This document shows, piece by piece, positions 11,780 to 24,999 of a stretch of 64,000 bases of DNA. Each line of letters begins with the position of its first letter. Within the stretch, counting starts at the first letter, position 1. Location: the NCBI GenBank assembly GCA_051530055.1, contig CM121343.1, positions 5,394,001 to 5,458,000 on the forward strand, in the 5' to 3' direction. Made by a program: the position numbers and the translations under genes. The notes under the pieces are model-generated. The model was not told the origin of the DNA. It did no database searches and worked only from the letters and a program-made list of their open reading frames with translations. This DNA is from Neoechinorhynchus agilis. Its lineage: Eukaryota; Acanthocephala.

Positions 11780-12690
11780 ACGGAGAAACAAATTTCGAAA
11801 GATATTCGAATTGTCCTTATTTAACAGTTCTAATGCTCTCGAAGCTTTAAAACGGTCGTCTTTTATATGCAAAAAATTTCAAATGTTACCGGAGTTTGAT
11901 TTATCCATCCACCAGATTTCGCGCATGATTTAAAGTTCTGTTGGATAAAGGATTGCTGCTACTCGAATTCGACTAAAAACTTTTAATCCTTGTCAGGATA
12001 AGATAATCCGTCGATCAAGTTGTTCGTCCAGAAAAACGGATAAATGCATTCGAACACAAATCTCCCCTTCCAATGAAATATTCGCGCTTTTTTATGGTTA
12101 CGAATTCTTGTTAATGCAGTTCGCTTGTGGTCGCTGGTAACAAAATGTTTAATCTATTATTACTCACAACACGTATTTTATGTTGGAGAAAGTCCGTTGC
12201 TATCTTTTTAGTTCGTGCTTAATTCCATGAGAATCACTTAATTCCTTGAGATTGAAAGTATATTTACACTTTAAAAAATGATCCCCAAATTTAAGAATTA
12301 GCGTAAGGTTTCTGGGTTTCACAAATTTTTAAATGTTATCTGAAATGACAAAATAGTGCAAATTCTTTGTAATAACTTTTTGTACATCGAATTGCAATTG
12401 ATTTTTGTAAAGACTATTTGATTCTTGGATAAGAGGACTTTAACTTCACAAATTAAGTGCTTTAAAAGTATTAAAATTACGTGTTCCCCATATCTACTGA
12501 TATTGATCGATCTAGAATTTAAATGAATATTCTACGCAGACTTCGAACTCTATTTTGTTTTGCCAAATTCACTGAATTAATTGTGCAAAAAATATAAATT
12601 TTAGTAATTTAGTATAATAAACGATAACTTTTGAAATGTAGCCTTTCATATCGAAATATCTAAGTTTTTAATACTATATCATACAGCTTA
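11780..12690. other. AT-rich spacer, nothing recognised
   Basis: No gene-like frame, tandem repeat or recognisable element found between the SINE and the EF-hand gene. Confidence 0.5.
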
Positions 12691-12699
12691 ATAATCATT

Positions 12700-13074
12700 T
12701 CAGCTGTACGGTATGTTCATCATTTCATTGAAATTGATGACATTATCTCGGTTTTTATCGAACCTTTGGATTAAATGAGTTGCAAAGTCATCCGAGAGAC
12801 CGGTTCCACCCATATTTGAGAAATTAACTACCTCCCTTGCTGTAATCACTCCGTCGTGATTTCCGTCGTACATGTCGAACACAAATCGAACTTTATCGGA
12901 ATACTGAGAGCCCGGTATATAGCTCAAAAGGCCACGCATCTGACTCATGTATTGTTCAATATTTTGATCATATCGTCGGTGATTCTGAGGATATGTTGCA
13001 ATCGTATACGAGTAAATCGATGCGACAGCAAAAGTTAGCAGAACAACGCTTGGATGCATTTTGTCAAACAACAA
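12700..13074 (-). CDS. Small secreted EF-hand protein
   Basis: Single-exon frame of 124 codons. The N-terminus has a hydrophobic signal-like stretch (HPSVVLLTFAVASIYSYTIA); the second Met (about 13059) is a reasonable start. Two EF-hand loops follow: DMYDGNHDGVITAREV and DKNRDNVINFNEM, both with the expected acidic positions and the central G or N. The family resembles small secreted calcium-binding proteins of invertebrates. The end PYS is the natural C-terminus. No partner gene is adjacent. Confidence 0.75.
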   Translation of the reverse strand: MLFDKMHPSVVLLTFAVASIYSYTIATYPQNHRRYDQNIEQYMSQMRGLLSYIPGSQYSDKVRFVFDMYDGNHDGVITAREVVNFSNMGGTGLSDDFATHLIQRFDKNRDNVINFNEMMNIPYS

Positions 13075-13430
13075 AATCGCAACCGTGGAACGTTTTTATA
13101 CGTGCTAAATGGTCACAAAATATTTATGTGAACATTTGCAAGTCACGTATCAAAACTGGTATTCGTGATGAAATTATCTAAACAAAAAAGTGTGGATTTA
13201 CAGTTTGCATTTTACGCAATTTCAGCATCAAGTTTGAATCTCGATAAAAAAATTAACTTTCAACATTGTAAACGCCTTTCCATAGGACCGGACACCATTC
13301 CGGTGGATAACCGAAAACCAATGTAAGCTGGGCTATTTAGCACAAAGAAGGAAGTGGTTTAAAAAATAGCAAAATGGATGTAGAAATACTGACTGATAGC
13401 AAATAAAATATATGCATAAAAGAGGTCCTG

Positions 13431-13661
13431 TCAGTTAAATCGTGTACTCCAAATACAATTACTCAAGTGACCAAAACTTGGGTGCAATATCAATGGATTG
13501 AAGATATCGTCATCATAATTGTAAATTCCTTTGAATATACATGCTGCAAAATCTGTTGTGATAATTTCTTCGGATAATCTACTAACATTTTTTATATTTC
13601 TTATGCGATTTTGGACAGGTTCTAGTGCACATTCTAAATTGTTTTTATCAAGAAAATACAC
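13431..13661 (-). CDS. Hypothetical 76-codon frame
   Basis: Minus-strand frame YFLDKNNLECALEPVQNRIR... with mixed charge composition that looks protein-like but matches nothing I know. It may be one exon of a small gene or chance. No clear splice sites or neighbours support it. Confidence 0.2.
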   Translation of the reverse strand: MYFLDKNNLECALEPVQNRIRNIKNVSRLSEEIITTDFAACIFKGIYNYDDDIFNPLILHPSFGHLSNCIWSTRFN

Positions 13662-14050
13662 TTTTGTTAGACATTTTATGCCTTTTTAAATGGTTGTTAG
13701 ATTAACTAAAATTTTTGTTTTCATTGGTCGCAGCAGACAGTTTTTGCGTTCACTTCAACAAATCAATTACATTTGATATACGAGAAACATTGAATGGCGT
13801 TAAGGATAATATATTCTGAAAATAGGCGGTATATATTCGTTATTTGGAAATAAAAATCATTCTTTTGAGCGGACCAATTAAGCTGGCCAACAAAAGGCTA
13901 AAGAAAGATCCTAAAACGCAGATAATTAAGTCGAAAAAAAAGTCGAGTATAAATAAATTTAAAGCGCATTACCGAATGAGATTTTTGAAAGCTTTATTCT
14001 TTTGCCAACTTCGTTGATTTTAAATATCCTCTGTTTTTTCACATTCTCAC

Positions 14051-15373
14051 ATGGCGGATATAATGCAGTCCTTCGAATCCGTTGCCCCAGGAATCCGATT
14101 AATCAACCGGCAAAGCTTCACTCTTCTCGGCAGTTGCGTCCTGGATGCGAACATAGATCGCGAGATTGAAGAAGAGCTCCCTAAACTGGATCTTTTGTGC
14201 TCCCGCGTTCAAGAATTGAATGCACACGAAGCTCTCTTCTTGGTGAGAAACTGCCTATACATATCGAAGCTTATGTTCAAGATGAGAGCAGCCCCGTACT
14301 TCCGACACACCAAACGTCTCCTTGACTTAGATGGTTTGATGAAAAAGCATCTTGAGAAGGTAACGAACTGCGCCATCACTGATGAAGCTTGGCAACAAGC
14401 TGTCCTTCCGATCAAATACGGAGGTTTAGGCTTACGAAGTGTGGCTGGTTTGGCCCTTCCGGCATTCGTATCCTCGATGCACAAGACGGAGGAATTACAG
14501 GGGGAAATTCTTTTAAACAGAATGCCGAAGCCATGCAAACTATTGAAACAGGGAGTCACATCATGGCTCTCGCAGACCGGTCTGCAACAAACTCCAACCA
14601 ACGCGCACGAACAATCTGCTTGGGATAACCCCTTAATCCTGACGGCTCACAACAAACTAAAAGGCCAGATGGACGAGATGTCTCAAGCTAGACTTGTGGC
14701 CAGTTCCTCGAATGAGTCAGGCGCATGGTTGAACCTTTTGCCAATTGGTACTTTGGGACCTTTGCTGGACGACGAGACAGTTCGAATAGCCGCCGCTCTA
14801 CGTTTAGGACTTCCAACCTGTGCCCCACACCAGTGCCGATGTGGAATAAAAGTTGACGTGCTCGGGAGACATGGACTCTACTGCAAGAGATCGAGCGGTC
14901 GTTTCCCAAGGCACGCAGAGCTCAACGCGATCATTAGCAGAGCTCTGAACTCGATACACGTTCCAACCATCCTGGAGCCCAATCACCTCTGTCGCTCGGA
15001 TGGTAAGCGTCCCGACGGTATAACCGTTTTCCCTTGGAAAGAAGGGAAGAGTCTAATTTGGGACGCAACATGCGTGGACTCACTCGCCATGTCCAACCGG
15101 CAAGATGCTTTAGCGGAGACGGGAGGAGCAGCGAGTGCCGCCGAAAGGAGGAAAGCGGAGAAATACAATGAGCTCAAACAAAATTACATTTTCCTTCCTT
15201 TCGGCGTGGAAACACGAGGGGCGCTGGGATCTTCGGCACGAAGCTTTTGTGCCGAACTCGGACGACGACTTGCAGCACAAACAGGGGAGCGACGCGAGAG
15301 GACTTTCCTGATACAAAGAATAAGCCTCGCAATCCAACGAGGAAATGCGGTCAGCGTCCGGGGGACGATTTAA
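14051..15373 (+). mobile_element. RLE-type LINE, 5'-truncated copy B with a 440-codon open frame
   Basis: The frame is uninterrupted from the end of the RT through the endonuclease. It begins at ATGGCGGATATAATGCAGTC, inside the RT palm/thumb boundary (FTLLGSCVLDANIDREIEEE), then ALFLVRNCLYISKLMFKMR, RLGLPTCAPHQCRCG, HGLYCKRSSGRFPRH (zinc finger), RPDGITVFPWKEGKSLIWD (endonuclease P-D...D core) and the C-terminal FGVETRGALG block. The catalytic RT half is absent, which is normal for 5'-truncated insertions. It is the youngest-looking copy by frame integrity. It is diverged from copy A, so at least two subfamilies are present. Confidence 0.85.
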
Positions 15374-15865
15374 TCATTTTAAAATAACTATGAACAAAAT
15401 TCCACTATTGTCTATTTTGACCGCAGATTAATTTATGTAAAACGGAGCAGGAATTGAAAATACATAGAAATATAAATTTTAACAATTTTGATATGAAAAG
15501 ATAAATTAATTTGCTTTTATTTTCGAGTATCGTGATTTTTATTTTAAAAGAGCAAGCGAAAAATCGTTAGATTTTAAAAGAAAAAAATCGTTAATCCGAG
15601 CGGCGTATGTATACGCGGCAAAAATAGCATAAACAAGGTTCGGAATATTTTAGTGCACTTTGTATGTTTTGGTAAAAAAAAATCAAATTGACCATAGATG
15701 CCTTCGATAAGAAGCAATCGAGGTGAGATTTGCATGCAAACTTATATTATTCGTAATTGTTATCATAGCTGATTTAAAAAGGAAGGAATTACATTTAACG
15801 AATAGAAAGCGTATTGGAGAATATTTCGAAGGTATTTGGTTTTTCATTATAAAGTACAAAGGATA

Positions 15866-17140
15866 ATGCTTTTAGATGAAGAGGTTTTATGTCGTTATAA
15901 AGATTTAATCTACGATGTTGAAGTAAGATTTTAATTTATTTGAATTATTCTTGATGTTCAGCTTTTGAAATTCTGTCGAAAAAGCAACTCATATAAAGTA
16001 CATTACGTATCGTTTCCGAAATGGTATTACATCTTTATAATAATATTTTAATATTTCTATTTATTACCAAAAAAATCATTTATTGAGCTATGATGAATGG
16101 ATCGATTCGGATAGGCTGATGATTGCTAATAAATCGAATAGAGCAAAACAGATGCGATTGAACGCTATGTATAACGAGACAATCAATACGGCCAATTGGA
16201 ATCAGTTTTATGAAAAGTACACCGAAAAAATCCGAATTGAGGTTCAGAACTATATTGAAAATGAGAGGAACTGCCGTAAATTCAGCAAAGAAACTATCGA
16301 GTTTTATGTACTGATTGATGAATTAAGACTAAATAGGCGTACTTCGGACATTGAAACAACATTGAACGTATTTTGATTTTTGTTTAAACTTAAACGTATT
16401 TGAATCATAGGAAAATAACGTGGATCAACGAGCCGGTCAAATTGTCTATGATGATGCCAATTACCCTGCTCGAAGATATGTTTACGGTGACATGGAGTAT
16501 ATCTCCAAAGCAAATTTGAGAATCGTATTACCTTGTGAGGTTGCTTGAGGTTGATAGAGGGAGAGGGCTATAATTGTACCATCAATCCTTGCTGCCATGA
16601 ACCGTCCATTAAGAAAATCGTAGAAGATTTAGTTTCATACTTTTGTGGAAAAAACACAATGAGGTCGGTAAAAGTAGTCAATTTTTGGCCTAAAATAATA
16701 TGGGCTACATTACAGTTCAGTTAAGAACTTCCTTGTACGCTTATTATCTCAAGAAATCGAACGAATGTTTCCGAACGAGTTATTGTACCAAAATGAAATG
16801 AACGAATTTAAGGCTTTGAGCACCCAAAACGTCACTGATGTATATGGAGCAATTCATTTACTTCGTTCTCTGGGTACTTCAATTTAAAAACAACTGATGT
16901 TTAAAAATGCTCATTCCAGAAAAACTACCGAAAAGCACAGAAAGTGGCACAGCGAATACCGCTAATCTATCAATAGTACTCGATAGAACAATTGGATCAA
17001 TTCAGAAGTACATAATCAAGCATCACATATTTACAACGGTTTACACTAATGTATGAAAGAGCTTTCCGTTTCTATACAAATGGAAAGCCAGAGCTGAACT
17101 AGACAGTGAGCTAATTTACACTTAAATTGTATGAAGTTAT
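15866..17140 (+). CDS. MRG-domain chromatin protein (MRG15/MSL3-like), possibly damaged
   Basis: Spliced plus-strand gene. Exon 1 (15866-15922) MLLDEEVLCRYKDLIYDVE ends at GTAAGA; exon 2 starts 15962 with LLKFCRKSNSYKVHYVSF; after a short intron comes YDEWIDSDRLM. Together this is a chromo-barrel (V-L-C-x-Y...Y-x-V-H-Y...Y-D-E-W). Further exons give an acidic/basic linker, then ELLYQNEMNEF and VTDVYGAIHLLRSL, the signature of the MRG fold (L-L-Y...V-Y-G-x-x-H-L-L-R). Such proteins read methylated histone tails in acetyltransferase/deacetylase or dosage complexes. Near 16537-16556 an 8-bp direct repeat (GAGGTTGC/GAGGTTGA) coincides with loss of frame, and another stop lies near 17053, so full function is uncertain. 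Confidence 0.65.
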
Positions 17141-17754
17141 TCTTTTTCTTAAAAATATTTAAGGTTTTAAAGTCATGCTCAAGTAAATATTTTACGGTGA
17201 AATTCTTAAGAAATACTCGCAAACGTTAATGCATTACAATGTGAAAACCTTTAATCTAATAGAGACACTTTAAAATACCGACTATTGGATTCAAATAAAC
17301 CAGCATAAGATTGTGACTCTTCGCTATTGATATCATTACATGCGCCATTCGTTTTTATCTTTTACAAACAATAATCACTTTCCTTTTTCTAAATATTTTG
17401 AATTTCTAATAACTCCCCTCAGGTTTTACGTAAATGAACTGGATTGTTTTCGAAAGTTTAAATGCTGAGAGTCCAGATTGGGATCTAAGTATTTTACTGA
17501 GCAAATCACTAAGTCCCACTCGTCGTTGTTTTGCAATATCAAAAGCTTGAAACATTGTTTTTTTCATGAAAAATTCGCCAATTCTTTGTTTAGGATAAAA
17601 GCTCAAATGCCATGTAATATTCGTACCGGTTTTCTGAACCGTTTTCCATTTTTAAACCAAAAATGTGCAAAGCATGAGGCAAACATTGACCGTCGTGCAA
17701 CTCGGCACAGTAATTTCAAATCACTTAATTGGCACAAGAATTTCCTTCACTAAT

Positions 17755-20700
17755 TTAAGCAGTTTTTACTTGCTCGTGTGACTTATGAGCGAAAACGAAT
17801 GAAATATGATCATCTGACCAAGCCATTTTAAGAGCTTGATCAGCCAAATGCTTCTTCGTCCAGCAATGTAGCCAAGTGCTCATATCAGAGGAATTCACAA
17901 TTTCCGAGCTTTTCCGTTCTGGGTCAGTATTGAGCGTTGTAACATGTACACCATTCACACATCGTTTACACTTAAACATATCGTGAGTAGAGCTTACTGT
18001 TTGAACATTTAAGACGCCACCATCATCTAGACTGAACAAATCCCTTAATTGATCCTTTGTAAAATGCCTTTCCACATTATCCTCTTCATCAACGACGCAA
18101 CTACTCAATGCTTGTTTATGAGCCTGCCTTTGAATGATTTTTTCTTCTAAAGTACCAGTCGATACAAATCTATAAATATAACATTGCTTCTTTTGCCCAT
18201 CTCTCCAAACGCGTGCCATCGCTTGCTCGTCATTTGCAGGATTCCAATCAGGATCAAACATTACGAGTCGATTAGCACCAATTAAATTAAGGCCACATCC
18301 GCCAGCCTTACTGCTCAACATGAATATAAACACGCTACTACCAGGATCGTTGAACTCTTGCACCAGCTTTCCGCGTTTCTTTATGGATAAAGAACCGTCC
18401 AATCTAACAAACGTATAATTTCGAATCTTACACAATCTTTCAAATAACTCCAAAGTCTGAGTGTAATTGCTTATCAAGACAACTTTGTCATCAGTATTAG
18501 CTCGCACAACAGCGAGTAAACGATCCAAAACTATCATTTTACCCGACAAGACCGGATTAAATCCCATCAAGTTCCGCCTTGTATCAAATGTCACCTGTGA
18601 TTTAAGTAAATCGCAAGCATCTTCACCAATATTATCTAACTTATCAAAAATCAAATTCGGATCTGATTAATAAGTAAATAAAACATAAACTACAAAAAAC
18701 TTCGATACTTACGGTTGCATAGATTTTTGAGAATTGTGATAAAAGGAAGCAGTGCGAATCTGTTTTTATCCTCACCATTCACTCTTTTTCGACCAGCAGA
18801 AAAACTTACTTTCCGCTTTACCGTACCCTTCTTTCCTTCGGTGTCGCATTCGTCCGTTACGGAATTGAGCATTAATTCGTTAACAATAAGATTATACAAA
18901 TTTGTTTGAAATTGAGTGAGTCGACAGCAAACCACAAATGTGTCTGTAAAAATATTTAATTCTCACTATAAAGAATAAATTTCTTACATTTCGTTGGAAG
19001 ATATTTAATCAATAGATTTTGTGTCCGTCTGATTAAGCAACGATTCACAATACGAGTAAGCTCATTTAATTTCTCACGTCCTAAGATTTGCTCGGCGTCA
19101 CTAGCGTCTAAGTCCCGGGCAGCCAGAATTGGATTCTCAAACTTTTTGCGAAATTCAATAGCGCTTCCTGATCGACAAGAGTAAAAAATATAGCAAAAAT
19201 GCCATACCTAGCAGACCAAAGTTTACGAAATGCACTAAACTGAAATATTCGAGAAGATCGTTTTGAATGGGCGTTCCAGAAAGTAGAACACGTCTCTTGC
19301 ATTGAAGACTACTCAAAGCGCCGTATGTCTGATTTTCCATATTTTTTAGACGGTGGCCCTTTTGGAAAGCTTTGAGTAAATGCAGTCAAAATTTGGAAGA
19401 CCATTCCTTTTTATAAACAAGGTCTATAAGATTACATAAGCACAAAGGACTTTTCGCAAGAAGATTTTCGTAATTGGAATAATTAATTCAGCGGTTCTGA
19501 TGTTTGGGATTTTCGCATATAAGGTCAGTATACCTACCTCATCACAAATCAGTAAACCGATATTTGAGCATTTTGTAAGAACAGCACAGTGAGACCGGAA
19601 TGTTTCATATGATATAATCAAAACTGGTTCGATGATGCGATGTTTTGATTGAGATACAAAGCTTTCTATGAATTGGACAATGAGAACTAATAAGAAATTT
19701 AATTCAAACGCAGATGAATAAACGGAATTGGTGCAAATGTTCAGCGTGCTCTTGATGTTCAATTCTACTTTAGCTAATTGGCAATCGGACTTGCAAACGG
19801 TTAACTCCCTTTTGCTCGTGATGAAAAAATAGCGAGGAGCGTACATGGAGAGCTGATAACAATGGTGGATTTAAAAATGATTTTTGGAGATTGTTTAGCG
19901 ATTTTAGAAGCCTACATCAGTGGCGAAATAGCGAGTGAAGCACTCGGGCATGTAAGATTGAATAGATAAATCTCTTGCGGTCAATTGTTCAAAGTATTCA
20001 AAAGTATTCATCTAAAACGAAACATCCACGCTTAAATCATTTGTTTAAATTTCATTTTGTATGATTGAGAAGCTTTAAATACTTATCTAGTTTTTCAACG
20101 TATGATGAGTTTAAATAGTAACAAGACTAGAGAGCGAGATTTTGACATTAAAACAAGAAAAAGTAAGGTAAATCGGTCCACAAGCATTATTTCTAGAGCT
20201 ATTAATGTTTCAATCTTTAATGCAAGAATGAATATTAAAGAAGCATTTATGAATCCAGTCCACGGAATTTTATGAAGATAACTAAGTTTTGGTCTCAGTA
20301 ATTAACTAAGGGAAATTTACTACCGCCAGCACGATTAAAAGCGCTAAACTTTGTCCACAAAAAAATTTCAGATTTCCCATTGTATTCTTCAAATCAAAAA
20401 ACATTTGGATTAATCGCAGTTTTTTTATAAAACAAGATTTGAAATCGAAACCAAAGCGATAAAATAAAATTGCTGTAGTTACACTTCAACAACGAATCAA
20501 GAACTATCTGACCTAACTTTTTTTCTATATCGCTTCTAGATCCTGAGTCCACTGCTAAGAAATTTAAGCGATTACCTAACCACTTCTCGACTTCATTTGC
20601 CCAGTTCTAAGATTAAACAAAAGTTCACAAATATCTTTAAAGTCTGATTACCTTGACAAGGCTGCTAGGAGACACAATCACAGCCTTTTGTGCGATCGGA

Positions 20701-21640
20701 CACGCTTCCGGACCTTGTTTCTATTTGCAATCAAATGTGACAAATTACTCATAGGCAAAAGAAAACAATTACCAACAAAGTCCATAATAAAGCAATGCAT
20801 TGTAACGTTTTCCCGAGACCCTTTAATATGAGAGGTCATTTGATAAATAGCAAGAACTCATAATAAGCTCACCATTTCATCTGCCATTATACATCCGCAG
20901 TTTTGGTCTATTTTAATTCCAGTGACACAGTCATACATAAATTTGACGCCCTACAGAATAGTAAAAGAAACTATTCGGATGGAAGCCCAATGAAATTGAC
21001 CTCTCTTTGATGGGGCCTTAGAAAGTTGGAAATGTGCGGATCGACCACGACGTGAACCAAAATTTCATCTTCCTTCATTTTCAAAGCTTCCTCCGCCGAA
21101 AGCTGTGGCGGACTGTAAAGCACCAAAGCGTTCTCTGCAAACGGATCGTGAAGCGGTTGTCTTGTAGACGATCGACGCAATCCAAGGGATTTAAATCTTA
21201 TGTCACCTTTGCAAACCATAAAGGAAATTAATTTACAAATATTTGAAAATTAATAAAAAAAAGCATACTCTTGTAGTCACGAATCGGCACTTTAAAAGGC
21301 TTACTGAGCACTTTCCTGATAAATGAATTCTATCGACGATCAATAAAAGCAATTAATCCCAGTAATCAGCATACGTGTTCATTTGTAAGAATGTTCATGA
21401 CTGGTTGACATCTATTTCCAAGTGGCTTCTTTGGCTCGTCGTTGGTCGGTATTATGGTTTGCACGGTAACTAATGTTAAAGCTTAGTAATCGAAAGTAAA
21501 CATTTTCTTACAGTTCTCTATGTTTACTATGGCATCATCTATTTTTGAATCTTCATGTGAGCGCTTGACAATTTTGCTCGGCGCGTAGCTCCGTCTCTGA
21601 ATGTGAAAGGTACAGTGAATCGATCTACATATATATTTGA
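17755..21640 (-). CDS. RAD54L: RAD54-like DNA repair helicase/translocase
   Basis: Swi2/Snf2 motor that helps RAD51 in homologous recombination. At least nine coding exons joined by GT-AG introns. From the 5' end: [75 protein letters not shown] (Walker A), [45 protein letters not shown] (DEGH box), [28 protein letters not shown], then in the last exon (18654-17755) [64 protein letters not shown] and [13 protein letters not shown]. Introns are about 45-60 nt except ~183 nt near 19.4 kb and ~840 nt near 19.7-20.5 kb. The first exon and true start are not resolved; order, spacing and length match RAD54 well. Confidence 0.92.
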
Positions 21641-21879
21641 AGGCAAATAGAATCATAATACCATCTAAAACGCAGGACTAACACGGTGTATTCCGAAACA
21701 AATTAATAAACAAAATCGATAATTTTATTCTGGTCAGTATCGAAACTAAAATTGCAGTATATCAAATCCTGTAAAATGTGCGTCCATCAATGCAAACACA
21801 AACAAAATCAGTAAAACTTAAAACATTATATCAAAGTTGCTTTTTCTAGTATCAGTATACTAAATAGTCCAATCTTAAA

Positions 21880-22960
21880 CCACAAATTTCGGTGCTGTGC
21901 GAACGAGTTGATGAATTATCTTCACACGAGGCTCTGTTTCTGACCAAGAACACCCTTTTTATTCCAAAATTGCTGTATAAGCTGCGCACAACGCCCTTTT
22001 TTAGACATAAGGATAAGCTGGCAAAATTAGACGAGACGGTGAAAGCCTCTCTCGGGAAAATTTTAAATACTCAGCTATCGGACGAGACCTGGGGTCAAGC
22101 GTCCTGGGTTTTCGAAAAGCAGCCTATATTTCTCTGCCAACTTATTTGGGATCGTATGAAGCAAGCCGCAAAATAGTTCAATCCGTTCTTGGTGAGAATT
22201 ACACTGGTGTGGAGATTCAGGCAGCGAACAGGTACCCGTCAATGGTTGCAAAAAATCAGTTTTATTCTTATCACGTGGTGAACCGAACTCGATTGACGGC
22301 ACTCTCTATAAGAGAATCAGATGCTTGGCTCAACGCTCTCCCAATGGCTTCTGTGGGTACCCTTCTCTCCGACGACAAAGTAAGGATTGCAGTGTCCCTG
22401 AGACCTGAGGTACCGATGTGCACATCCGATCGCTGCCGTTGCGGAGCGACCGTAGAACCATCGGGACGCCATGGTCTCATCTGTCAGCAATCAGGAGGGA
22501 AGTAATCACGACACGCCGAAGTGAATGAAAAGAGCCGAGCAATCTTTGCCGACTCAATGGCCGTAGACCGGACGGTGTCACAGTATTCCCGTGGCGAGGA
22601 AAATGCCTTCTTTGGGATGCCACATCCGTGGACACGCTCGCAGCCAGCAACATAAAATTCGCCACTATTAAACCAGAGGGAGCAGCAACCGCCGCTGAGG
22701 AACGCAAAAGGACAAAATACAGGGACCCAAGTCGAAATCATTGATTTGTTCCCTTTGGCGTCGAGACAATCGAGTCATTTGGTACCGCGGTGCAGGACCT
22801 GGTCAAGCAATTGTCAAAGCGATTGAGAAGAATCGCTGGCGAACATAGAACAGGAGCATTTCTCCTACAAAACATTCCGTCCTTTCGACCGTTACACCAG
22901 GACGGCAGTTGAGTTATCCAGATCGGTGGTCTGAATGATTTCATGACATTTATGATCAAA
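21880..22960 (+). mobile_element. RLE-type LINE, copy C, heavily decayed
   Basis: Pieces of the same 3' coding end: ALFLTKNTLFIPKLLYKLRT (21892 onward), then EVPMCTSDRCRCG and HGLICQQSGGK (zinc finger), and the plus-strand endonuclease region in another frame (RPDGVTVFPW-like, then the FGVE block). Several frame breaks and a gap before the zinc finger. Same strand as copies A and B. Confidence 0.75.
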
Positions 22961-24990
22961 AAGAAAACTTTGTTTGAAAAATTTTAATTTTAGGTCGAAA
23001 ATTAAATCGGCAAAAATATTTGGCTTTTAATTCGATATGATTGCGTAGAACTTTTTATAAAAAGAAACAATTATGGCCGACATAATTGGAAAAAATCGAT
23101 TTTAATTATTACATTCAAATCAGTCTCCTTGCTCCCTCAGTCTTAACGAGGATGTCACCATGGACGTCGGGTGCAAGTCTCTAATCAAATAAAAATCGAT
23201 TCGGAAATTGCAAAACTGAATTTACTACTCTATCGGTATTTTGGAACAGTCAATCATTTCGTTGATTCCGGTAATCATTTCGACAAAAATCATAGGCAAG
23301 AAAATGACGAAAGGAATTTCGCCCATGCTTCTAGATTTATATTTCTAACGATAAAAATGTTTAATTTTGAAATTTTTTGATAATTCCCATTAATTTAAAA
23401 CTTCGAACGTCCAAAGATCCGATGATTACGAAGGAACATCTTTATCCTTCAATGCCTCTAGAATGCATCCAGCATTCCCATTCTGAATCGTTGATCTTCT
23501 GATAGCTGCGGCCAACCATTTTTTAACCTTGGTTCAATTTTTTGTGGTGCTTAAGCTATAATACTATTCTATTTTATATATATTGGATAAGTGCATTTTA
23601 TAAAAAACTTCAAGCCTAGTTTTGAAAAAGAAGCAAAACAATTTAATCTCATTTGACAATATTATTGACAAATATGGACTAAATGAATACCACCAAAAAA
23701 CCGTCTAATGAACCTTAATAATCCAGTTGAACAAAAAGCACAATTTTATAAATAACGATAGCGTTGAGTTGTTTGCCATTGAGCGCTAGTCTAAATTTAT
23801 GAACTTCAGCAATCTTCTTTGCTTAACAATTAGGGTCATCAATTTAACTTAAACGGCCTTCATGTAAAAAGCAATTTACAATTAATTTATTCACTCTAAA
23901 TTTCACTTTTAAAAAGTCAGGCAACCATGATAAATTCAACAAATAGACACTAACTTCGAAGTTGATCATTCAAACCATAAAAAAATAGCTTACATTTAAG
24001 TTACATGTTCCACTTTATGGGTTGATTTGGTTTAAAGGTTAAATCTCACGAGTATTCAATCAATATAAACGCTTATTTTCAGCGATTAAATTGAAGAACT
24101 TTCTTATCTAATGAATAAACCATTAATTTTATAGGAGTTCAAAGTGTACTATCTGATGCATAAAAGAAACGCTTAATTTAGTGGAATGAGGTAGGTAGCA
24201 TTGAGCGCAAATAATGACGGTTTTTATATTTTCCGGAAAATTAAGCGGACTACCAGCAACCGATATTGAATTTTAACTTTACGATTCAATGCCTATTATG
24301 TCGGCTAATTGCTAGATTAAATTAGGCTGTTATTTCGACAAATGAGCAACATCATAAAATCCTGACCGTTTTTTATTTTCCAGAAAATTAGGCTTGATGT
24401 TAAGGGTACAAAAATCTGAACTAATCTGGCTTTTATATACGCCTGTTTCAATTTTTTTCAGATATAATTAACTTTACTAGCAGTTCTTTACATTACATTA
24501 GGTTCATTACATGTCATCCGGACGCTGGCAGCGTTCCCACGCTGGACCGCCAGACTCAAGTTTTGTCGCAAGAAAGTGATTGACTGCGGCTCTTTCGTCA
24601 CACTCGCGATACGTCGCCCCAGTTCAATCACGAATTCCGCTGCGGCCTTTTCAATTGAATAAGCCAAGAAGCTTTGATGTAATAAAAAAATTTAATGCGG
24701 AATATTAACAAGCGGTACATCGTACCATTATTCTCACTTTGGCACATAATAGGCCTTTTTGGGGAATAGCGGTTGCAAGAACAAACGGAACAAATACGAA
24801 AATTTGTTAAAAAATAAACCAAGGCTTTTGAAACTGCGACAGTTTCAGCCACGATGAAAATTGTGCAATTTTGTAGTGTAAGATGGAATCCCTTTTTGGG
24901 CACGCACTAAACTGTATGGGATCGATAATAGTCGATCACATACACACACCGTAAATCGCGTATTTAAATCGATGTCAATATAGAGCAAAA
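22961..24990. other. Two-kilobase stretch without a recognised gene
   Basis: Strongly AT-rich, with one GC-richer patch at about 24520-24650 that looks like a scrap of a mobile element but could not be assigned. Short frames here have no protein-like features. Confidence 0.5.
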
Positions 24991-24999
24991 CAGCAGTGA

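Noticed and set aside
19690-20490. The 840-nt RAD54L intron as a third element-shaped intron
   Set aside because: A 7-bp direct repeat (TAGTTCT) is near both ends, but a plain GT-AG solution fits the protein and no terminal inverted repeat was found.
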